Below are positions 1 through 6,207 of a DNA stretch of 7,194 nt, one piece after another. A program made the translations under genes and the position numbers. Below the pieces are notes generated by a model. It saw only the letters and a list, made by a program, of their open reading frames with translations. It was not told the DNA's origin and ran no database searches. The DNA is from Chloroflexota bacterium (GTDB lineage: Bacteria; Chloroflexota; Dehalococcoidia; UBA2979), in contig JAQCJS010000048.1 in the NCBI GenBank assembly GCA_027592975.1, positions 1 to 7,194 of the forward strand, given 5' to 3'. Position 1 is the stretch's first letter. Each line of letters begins with the position of its first letter.

Positions 1-1526
<1,526 letters not shown>

Positions 1527-1542
1527 AAGGCGGACACACCTG

Positions 1543-2103
1543 ATGGGCACGATCTCCATCGCGATCCACGTCACCGCCGCGGCGGTGCTTGTGGGGCCAC
1601 AGATCCTGATGTTCCTCGCTGTCATCCCGGCGACGTGGATCATCGACGACAACGAGAAGCTGAGGCGCGCGGTCACGCGCGTGGTCGCCGCGCGCTTCGG
1701 GATGCTCGCCGGGATCGCGATCGTGACGCTGCTGGTGACCGGCCTGTACCAGTACTACGTCACCGTCCCGGAAAGCATCCGCGCCGCACCCGAGGAGTAC
1801 CGGTTCGGATCGATCTTCGTGATCAAGATGATGGTGTTCACGATCCTCGTGATCCTGATCTTCGTGCACATGTACCGGCACGGCCGCCGCATTGCCACAC
1901 TCTCCGACCAGGTGATCGCGGCGGAGGACGACCCCTTCTCGATGAGCGCCGACGCGCTGCGCGACGCCCGCTTCGACCTGGAGCGCGCGCGCCAGAAGTC
2001 GTTCGGCTTCTCGCTGTTCATCCTGGGCGCCTCCATGATCACGCTCTGGCTCGGCGTGGCGCTGGGCGATCCGACCTATGCATGGACCAAGATCACCCCG
2101 TGA
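1543..2103 (+). CDS. four-helix integral membrane protein, HemJ/CopD-like layout
   Basis: The protein has 186 residues and four hydrophobic helices near 5-28, 50-72, 89-110 and 153-175. A short charged loop follows helix 1, and a longer charged, probably cytoplasmic stretch (111-150) separates helices 3 and 4. His9 lies in helix 1 in the context AIHVTAAAVLVG, Lys95 starts helix 3, and His109 and His113 end it. This arrangement resembles the HemJ / CopD / DUF2269 group of small four-helix proteins, some of which bind haem or copper through a helix-1 histidine. The assignment is by layout only. A specific role in haem or copper handling is inference. The start lies 16 bases after purA with a weak GAAGG about 12 bases upstream. 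The stop overlaps the proposed GTG start of the next gene, so it sits in the purA cluster. Confidence 0.83.
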   Translation: MGTISIAIHVTAAAVLVGPQILMFLAVIPATWIIDDNEKLRRAVTRVVAARFGMLAGIAIVTLLVTGLYQYYVTVPESIRAAPEEYRFGSIFVIKMMVFTILVILIFVHMYRHGRRIATLSDQVIAAEDDPFSMSADALRDARFDLERARQKSFGFSLFILGASMITLWLGVALGDPTYAWTKITP

Positions 2104-2678
2104 TCCCGACGCCCCGGCCCACGGACGCCGGGCTGCGCACGCTGCCGGACCTGCTGGCCCCCGGCCTCGACCTCGTCTTCGTCGGCATCAACCCGGGGGA
2201 GCGATCCGCGCAGCGCGGCCACTACTACGGCCACCCCGGCAACGCCTTCTGGCGCACGCTCTCCGCATCCCCGCTGGTTGCGCGCACCGTGGGGCCCGAG
2301 GACGACGCCGGCCTGGCCGATGCTCCCGCCACCGGTGCCAGCCCGTTCCGCATCGGCTTCACTGACGTGGTGAAGCGCGTGCTCACCGACTCCACGGGCA
2401 TCAGCGACGCAGAGCTGGCGGAGGCCGTGCCGGACTTCCGTACGCGCATCGCCGGCGCGCGGCCGCGCGCCGTCTGCTTCACCTCCACACGCTCGTTCGG
2501 CACGGTCTACCCTCGCGCATGGCGCGCCCGCGCGTGGGGCCCCCAGCCCGTGCCCGCGCTGGAGGGCGCCGAGGTCTGGGTGATGCCCTCGCCCTCCGGC
2601 CGCGCGGCGGTGTACCACGGCGAGACCGCCGCGGTGCTGGCCGGCCTCGCCACATGGTTGAGCAGGAGCGCCGCATGA
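2100..2678 (+). CDS. mug: Mug/TDG-type mismatch-specific uracil-DNA glycosylase
   Basis: Enzymes of this family remove uracil or thymine mispaired with guanine, and etheno-cytosine, starting base excision repair. With GTG at 2100 as start the protein has 192 residues. Motif 1 is VFVGINPG (26-33), with Asn31 at the position of the catalytic Asn of E. coli Mug and human TDG. It is followed by HYYGHPGNAFW (41-51), the usual damaged-base pocket region. GFTDVVKR (86-93) is the middle motif. Motif 2 is MPSPSGRAA (162-170), close to the S-S/P-S-G-R form of TDG relatives and unlike NPSGLSR of E. coli Mug. GTG overlaps the preceding stop as GTGA. An in-frame ATG at 2082 would add six residues, and neither start has a clear ribosome binding site. 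The stop overlaps the next ATG. Family assignment is firm; exact substrate preference is not readable. Confidence 0.88.
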   Translation: MIPTPRPTDAGLRTLPDLLAPGLDLVFVGINPGERSAQRGHYYGHPGNAFWRTLSASPLVARTVGPEDDAGLADAPATGASPFRIGFTDVVKRVLTDSTGISDAELAEAVPDFRTRIAGARPRAVCFTSTRSFGTVYPRAWRARAWGPQPVPALEGAEVWVMPSPSGRAAVYHGETAAVLAGLATWLSRSAA

Positions 2679-3232
2679 GCTTAGACGACCCGAACGACGT
2701 GCGATACCGCCCGGACGACGGCTGCCCGATCTTCAGCCAGGCGCTGGAGGACCACATCGTTGCAGTCTCGCGCGGGCAGGCCCCGAACGCCGGGCGCTTC
2801 TGCGGCAACTGCTACACGCCGATCGGCCGCGACACGGAGCTGTGCCCCCACTGCCGCGAGGCGTGCGATCCGGCGGGGCGCACCGGCCGCAAGCCCGTGA
2901 GTGCCGTCCCCGGCGATCTGCTCGACATCCTCCGCGTGCAACGCTCGATCGAATCGAAGTGGGTGAACGGCTTCGCCTACCTCGGCATCCTGATCGCGGC
3001 GGTCACGGGGATCGCCATCGTGCTGTGGCTGCCGTTCTTCCGCGACCGGCTGATCTGGGCGACGGTGTTCTACGGCACGTACCTGCTGATCGGCAGCCGC
3101 GTGCTCCCCGCGATCCTCGGCGGGTACTACGGCGACCGCATGGGCTTCGAGAAGGCCCGCGCGAAGACACGCGAGGCGTGGGCCGAGTGGGTCGCCGAGC
3201 GCGACCAGCCGAAGCGCGCGAAGCAGGCCTGA
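2675..3232 (+). CDS. zinc-ribbon protein with two C-terminal membrane helices, function unknown
   Basis: The ATG at 2675 overlaps the mug stop (ATGA) and has AGGAG six bases upstream, the best ribosome binding site in the cluster. The protein has 185 residues. Cys43-x2-Cys46 and Cys57-x2-Cys60, in CGNCYTPI and CPHC, form a rubredoxin-like zinc ribbon. A linker with a probable amphipathic stretch (81-95) follows, then two hydrophobic helices near 99-120 and 126-148, and a charged, Lys/Arg/Glu-rich tail (153-185) containing GYYGDRMGFEKARAKTREAW. The ribbon and tail probably face the cytoplasm. I do not recognise a named family. Small ribbon-plus-membrane proteins of this kind are often annotated as hypothetical. 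Tight coupling to mug suggests co-production, but a shared DNA-repair role is not shown. Confidence 0.83.
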   Translation: MSLDDPNDVRYRPDDGCPIFSQALEDHIVAVSRGQAPNAGRFCGNCYTPIGRDTELCPHCREACDPAGRTGRKPVSAVPGDLLDILRVQRSIESKWVNGFAYLGILIAAVTGIAIVLWLPFFRDRLIWATVFYGTYLLIGSRVLPAILGGYYGDRMGFEKARAKTREAWAEWVAERDQPKRAKQA

Positions 3233-3235
3233 CGC

Positions 3236-3255
3236 CCGCGACCGACCGCTCGCGG
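3236..3255. terminator. weak hairpin between convergent genes
   Basis: CCGCGA (3236-3241) and TCGCGG (3250-3255) can pair as a 6-bp GC-rich stem with an 8-base loop. It lies in the 38-base gap between the convergent zinc-ribbon and acetyltransferase genes. No T-run follows on either strand, so it lacks the form of an intrinsic terminator, and such short stems are common in GC-rich DNA. Placement is the main support. Confidence 0.18.
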
Positions 3256-3270
3256 CCCAGCGCGCGCAGC

Positions 3271-3828
3271 CTACCGCGCGTCCTCGATCACGTACGCGTA
3301 CTCGAGGGCATCGAGGATCTCGCCGCGCTTCTCGATCGCCCGGCGCAGGCGACCCTCCAGCGCGTAGCCGTTCTTCTCCAGCACCCGCGCGCTGGCCACG
3401 TTCGGCGCGAAGACGCGCGCGTCCACGCGCACGAGGTCGAACGTCTCGATGCCCCAGCGCGTGAGGGCACCCACCGCGTCCGTAGCGATCCCGCGCCCCC
3501 AGTACGCCTCGCCGAGCCAGTACCCGATCTCCGCGCTGCGCCGCTCCACGTCCTCGCCCAGCCGCAGCCCGATGCCGCCCACCGCCGCCCCGTCCACCTC
3601 GATCGCGAAGTCGGTCGCGCGCGTCTCCGCACCCGCGATCGCGAGCCACGCCTCGCCATCGGCACGCGTGTACGGCGACGGGAACACGTCACGCAGGTTC
3701 GCCGCGATCCTCGGACTGTCCGCGTGCACCAGCAGCGACTCGAGGTCGCTCGCCCGCCATGGGCGGATGGTGCAGGAGGGGAGAGGGACGGTTTTCAAGG
3801 GGTTCAATCGAGTGGATCGACTCTTCAA
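3271..3828 (-). CDS. GNAT N-acetyltransferase, RimJ/RimL type
   Basis: The family transfers an acetyl group from acetyl-CoA to an amine, such as a protein N-terminus, an antibiotic or a small metabolite. The substrate cannot be read here. The frame gives 185 residues. It shows the N-terminal LPSCTIRPWRASDLESL (16-32), RIAANLRDVFPSPYTRADGEAW (40-61), IGYWLGEAYWGRGIATDAV (101-119) with the acetyl-CoA pyrophosphate loop around GRGIAT, and the RimJ/RimL signature APNVASARVLEKNGY (141-155). The start is uncertain because no ATG is available. TTG at 3828 has AAGG six bases upstream, and TTG at 3807 and 3798 are alternatives. The first 15 residues have no family resemblance and lie in the AT-richer DNA that leads to the Fic gene, so the original start may have been replaced when that DNA arrived. 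It is convergent with the zinc-ribbon gene and divergent from fic. Confidence 0.87.
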   Translation of the reverse strand: MKSRSTRLNPLKTVPLPSCTIRPWRASDLESLLVHADSPRIAANLRDVFPSPYTRADGEAWLAIAGAETRATDFAIEVDGAAVGGIGLRLGEDVERRSAEIGYWLGEAYWGRGIATDAVGALTRWGIETFDLVRVDARVFAPNVASARVLEKNGYALEGRLRRAIEKRGEILDALEYAYVIEDAR

Positions 3829-3837
3829 TTCAGGCCT

Positions 3838-3846
3838 TATTTTGAA
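3838..3846 (+). repeat. upstream direct copy of TATTTTGAA
   Basis: TATTTTGAA here is identical over nine bases to 3921-3929, immediately before the fic start, and its core is inverted at 3907-3914. The centre of this copy lies about 83 bases from that of the downstream direct copy. Repeated sites of this kind in a divergent promoter region suggest binding of a regulator, though AT-rich DNA can produce such matches by chance. Confidence 0.4.
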
Positions 3847-3856
3847 TAGGGATCAT

Positions 3857-3928
3857 ATGCCTACTTCTCTTCTCTTTTTAGGCCATGGAATCCTCTCCGA
3901 GATCCTTTCAAAATTCATGGTATTTTGA
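3857..3928 (+). CDS. possible 23-residue leader ORF before fic
   Basis: ATG at 3857 follows AGGG with a 5-base gap, a better ribosome binding site than that of fic itself. The frame encodes 23 residues beginning MPTSLLFLGHGIL and rich in hydrophobic residues. It ends in TGA at 3926-3928. That stop overlaps TTG at 3925, an in-frame alternative start for fic, as TTGA. The geometry would allow translational coupling. No homologue is known to me, and a frame this short may be accidental. Confidence 0.2.
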   Translation: MPTSLLFLGHGILSEILSKFMVF

Positions 3929-3930
3929 AA
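3906..3930. repeat. perfect 9-bp inverted repeat before fic
   Basis: TTTCAAAAT (3906-3914) and ATTTTGAAA (3922-3930) are exact reverse complements separated by seven bases. The right arm ends three bases before the fic ATG. The structure could be an operator for a dimeric regulator, or an mRNA hairpin occupying the place where the fic ribosome binding site should be. No Shine-Dalgarno sequence is otherwise visible for fic. The symmetry is direct observation; the role is inference. Confidence 0.55.
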
Positions 3931-3933
3931 CCT

Positions 3934-5088
3934 ATGAACGAAGCGGACTTCTCTGCGAATTCCCCCGGTTCGTTGGTACCCATTGCGGGGGGCTCCGCAT
4001 TCTTGCCATCACTGCTCCCCCCCGAGATCCAGATCTCATCGACCACTTGGATGCTCTTCGACCGCGCACGAGGTGCCTTCGGAGAGTTTCTTGGGGAGGC
4101 CAGAGGGATCGCAAACGAGCGCCTCATCACCGGCCCTCTGCTCACAATCGAGGCCGTTCGGAGTAATCAGATCGAAGGCACGCACACTCAGATCGTGGAT
4201 GTGCTCCGACAGCAAGCATCGGGATCCGCACCGACGGGGAACGCAGTTGACGACGAGAACATCAACGAAGTCATTCGCTATCAGCGTGCTCTACAACTCG
4301 GGGAAGAATGGATCGCCCAAGGCCGCGGCCTGAGCCAGGTTCTGTTGCGTGGCCTGCATGCCGAACTACTTCAGGGGACTCGCGGCGATCACCACCATCC
4401 GGGTGAGTACCGAGCAACGCAGGTTGTCATCGGCAACAGCAAGAACCCAAGTGACGCTCGGTTCGTCCCCCCTCCTTACGAACACATCCAACCCCTGATG
4501 GACAATTTGGAAACGTATATCTCAGCGGAGGGCGCTCGGCTCCCTCCGCTCATGGAGTGCGCCATTGCGCACTACCAGCTTGAGACTATTCATCCGTTCG
4601 AGGACGGGAACGGGCGCATGGGGCGCCTCCTGATTCCCCTCTATCTAACCCATCACAAGACAGCGGACCGTCCGTTGCTCTACTTGAGCGCCTTCTTCGC
4701 GAGTAACGAGGAGGAGTATCGGGAGGGTCTACTCCGCGTGAGCACTCACGGGGAGTGGGAGCGATGGATTTCGTTCTTTCTGCGTGGAGTCGAACAACAA
4801 TCGACTGAATCGACAGCACACGTCCGCAAGCTCGCTGCCCTCCGGACTCGCTACGCGGAGATGGTTCGCAGTAGAACGAAGTCCCAAGCGGCCTTGACAG
4901 CCATTGACCTGATCATGTCGGACATCTTCGTGACGATTCCTAAAGTCCAAGCGTACGCGAACTCCTCCTACGGAGGAGCCCGAGATGCCGTCGCGGCGCT
5001 CGAGGAAATCGGCATCCTCGCGAAGCTCGACAACACCTACCCAGCGATGTGGTTCGCTCAGATCTTGTTTGACGAGGTCTACAGCTGA
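3934..5088 (+). CDS. Fic-domain protein, class II (SoFic-like), probable AMPylase
   Basis: Fic proteins usually transfer AMP from ATP to a hydroxyl on a target protein. From ATG 3934 the protein has 384 residues; TTG 3925 would add three. The Fic motif HPFEDGNGRMGR (220-231) is complete, including the catalytic His220 and the ATP-phosphate-binding GNGR. SNQIEG (77-82) matches the (S/T)xxxE(G/N) inhibitory helix and lies before the Fic core, as in class II proteins, where the Glu blocks ATP binding. The flap PGEYRATQVVIGN (156-168) and ARFVPPP (175-181) also fit. Residues 300-384 look like the C-terminal winged-helix domain of SoFic-type members. The protein is a self-restrained Fic, so no separate antitoxin is needed, and none is seen. 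Sampled GC is in the mid-50s percent against about 70 for neighbours, with less GC-biased third positions, which suggests transfer. It ends nine bases before the convergent dapA stop. Its target is unknown. Confidence 0.93.
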   Translation: MNEADFSANSPGSLVPIAGGSAFLPSLLPPEIQISSTTWMLFDRARGAFGEFLGEARGIANERLITGPLLTIEAVRSNQIEGTHTQIVDVLRQQASGSAPTGNAVDDENINEVIRYQRALQLGEEWIAQGRGLSQVLLRGLHAELLQGTRGDHHHPGEYRATQVVIGNSKNPSDARFVPPPYEHIQPLMDNLETYISAEGARLPPLMECAIAHYQLETIHPFEDGNGRMGRLLIPLYLTHHKTADRPLLYLSAFFASNEEEYREGLLRVSTHGEWERWISFFLRGVEQQSTESTAHVRKLAALRTRYAEMVRSRTKSQAALTAIDLIMSDIFVTIPKVQAYANSSYGGARDAVAALEEIGILAKLDNTYPAMWFAQILFDEVYS

Positions 5089-5097
5089 AGCGCGGGG

Positions 5098-6012
5098 TTA
5101 CACCCCCACGGCGGCCTTGAGGTCGATCGTGTGGCGGGCGAGCTCGGCGCGCAGCAGGGTCGCGGCGGACTCGGACGGCTCGATGAGCGGGAGGCGGCAG
5201 TCGCCGACGGCGATGCCGGTGAGGTTCACCGCGTACTTCACGGGGATCGGGTTGCTCTCGATGAACAGCACGTCCACCAGCGGCATCAGCCGGTGGTGTA
5301 TCGCGGCGGCCTCCGCGTTCCGGCCCGCCAGGCTCGCGGCGATCATCGAGGCGATCTGGCGGCCGACGAGGTGGCTCGCGACGCTGACCACGCCGTAGCC
5401 GCCGAGCGCCATCAACGCCAGCGTGTCGCTGTCATTGCCGGACCACACGCGGAAGCTGTCTCCGTGCGCGGAGGTGGCATCGATGATCGCGCCGATCTGG
5501 TTGAGGTCGCCGCTCGCCTCCTTGATGCCGACGATGTTCGGCACGTCCGCCAGCGCGACCACGGTCTGCGTGGGCATGTTGAGCGCCGCACGGCCGGGGA
5601 TGTTGTAGAGGATGCCGGGGAGGCTGGTAGCCTCCGCGATCGCGGTGAAGTGGCGGATCAGGCCGGCCTGCGGCGGTTTGCTGTAGGCGGGGACGGTCAT
5701 CAGCACGCCGTCCATGCCGGTGCGCTCGGCCTCGCGGGCGAGGCGGATCGAGCGGCGCGTGTCGTTGTTCGTCGCGCCGGCGATCACGGCGATGTCCGGG
5801 CCCACGGCCTCCTTCGTCGCCACCCACACCGCGACGGTCTCCTCCTCGGACAGCGTGGCGGCCTCGCCCGTGCTGCCGGTGGAGACGATGCCCTCCGTGC
5901 CGGAGGCGATGAGCGCCTTCGCGAGCCGCTTCGTCGCCTCCAGGTCCACGTCCCCGCTCGGCGTCATGGGTGTGACCATCGCTGTGAGCAGGCGGCCGAG
6001 CGGTGCGGTCAT
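5098..6012 (-). CDS. dapA: 4-hydroxy-tetrahydrodipicolinate synthase (DapA)
   Basis: DapA condenses pyruvate with aspartate semialdehyde to give hydroxy-tetrahydrodipicolinate, the first step specific to diaminopimelate and lysine. The ATG at 6012 gives 304 residues, near the usual 290-300, with GGAGG nine bases upstream. The frame stays open upstream to 6105 but without family resemblance. Landmarks are GSTGEAATLS (46-55), Tyr110 in PAYSKPPQ (108-115), the catalytic Tyr136 and substrate-binding Arg141 in YNIPGRA (136-142), and the Schiff-base Lys164 in GIKEASGD (162-169). Arg141 favours DapA over other aldolases of the family. Ser47 replaces the first Thr of the usual GTTGE, and Ala109 replaces the first Tyr of the usual PYYN. 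Both are mild departures. It lies downstream of asd on the same strand and may be co-transcribed with it across a 195-base gap. Confidence 0.95.
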   Translation of the reverse strand: MTAPLGRLLTAMVTPMTPSGDVDLEATKRLAKALIASGTEGIVSTGSTGEAATLSEEETVAVWVATKEAVGPDIAVIAGATNNDTRRSIRLAREAERTGMDGVLMTVPAYSKPPQAGLIRHFTAIAEATSLPGILYNIPGRAALNMPTQTVVALADVPNIVGIKEASGDLNQIGAIIDATSAHGDSFRVWSGNDSDTLALMALGGYGVVSVASHLVGRQIASMIAASLAGRNAEAAAIHHRLMPLVDVLFIESNPIPVKYAVNLTGIAVGDCRLPLIEPSESAATLLRAELARHTIDLKAAVGV

Positions 6013-6021
6013 GGTCGGAAT

Positions 6022-6026
6022 CCTCC
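6022..6026 (-). promoter_or_regulatory. ribosome binding site of dapA
   Basis: On the minus strand this reads GGAGG, nine bases before the ATG at 6012. It decides the start in favour of 6012 over the long open extension upstream. A small dyad, GTCGC-gagg-GCGAC (6032-6045), lies just before it and could form a 5-bp hairpin in the leader. Confidence 0.7.
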
Positions 6027-6128
6027 GAGGCGTCGCGAGGGCGACAGTGTAACGGCTGAGGGGAGGGAAGGGCGCTGGCCGAGGTGCACTCGCGGGACGG
6101 CCCATCCCCCGGCTGGGGCGGCAGCGCC

Positions 6129-6181
6129 GTGAGGGCCTCCGGCCCCCTCTCCCCGTTCGGGGGGAGGGTGGGGGTGAGGGC
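6129..6181. repeat. GC-rich dyad repeat element between asd and dapA
   Basis: The core is an 11-bp dyad (6145-6155 with 6158-6168) in which C-rich CCCTCTCCCC faces GGGGGGAGGG with one T.G pair. GTGAGGGC occurs at 6129-6136 and again at 6174-6181, bracketing the core. Read leftward, one frame gives ALTPTLPPNGERG, the translation typical of dispersed REP-like intergenic elements found in many GC-rich genomes. It could act as an mRNA-stabilising or transcription-attenuating hairpin between asd and dapA, but there is no T-run for intrinsic termination. Copy number in the genome cannot be judged from this window. Confidence 0.5.
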
Positions 6182-6207
6182 GTTCCGGCTCTCGCCCGCC
6201 CTCGGCG

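Larger units (their letters stand above)
3829..3933. promoter_or_regulatory. AT-rich divergent intergenic region between acetyltransferase and fic genes
   Basis: This 105-base gap is the most AT-rich part of the window and should hold the control signals of both divergent genes. On the minus strand, TATGAT (3857-3852) is a good -10. It would place the transcript start about 17 bases before the TTG at 3828, with a poor -35 (TAAAAA) at a 17-base spacing. I find no convincing -10/-35 pair for fic. The gap also contains the ATTTTGAA copies and a possible short leader ORF described separately. Confidence 0.4.

Noticed and set aside
1635..2099. Upstream extension of the Mug frame through the membrane protein gene
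   Set aside because: The sequence before about 2082 is Arg/Pro-rich out-of-frame translation of the membrane protein gene and is not glycosylase-like.
2681..3649. Leftward 322-codon frame across the zinc-ribbon and acetyltransferase genes
   Set aside because: It overlaps two genes with recognisable motifs and has low-complexity Arg/Gly/Ala composition.
3449..3856. Rightward frame running into the short leader ORF
   Set aside because: It is antisense to the acetyltransferase gene and shows no family resemblance; only the last 23 codons, with their own ribosome binding site, were kept as a candidate.
3934..5088. Fic plus a separate small antitoxin (FicA-type) pair
   Set aside because: The inhibitory SNQIEG helix is in the same polypeptide, and no small adjacent gene with an SxxxEG motif was found.
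4985..5398. Rightward 137-codon frame starting inside fic
   Set aside because: Despite a good GGAGGAG before its ATG, it is Ser/Arg-rich, out of frame with fic, and then antisense to dapA.
5131..6132. Rightward 333-codon frame opposite dapA
   Set aside because: It is antisense to a well-supported dapA, with Arg/Ala/Gly/Asp-rich composition and no motif.
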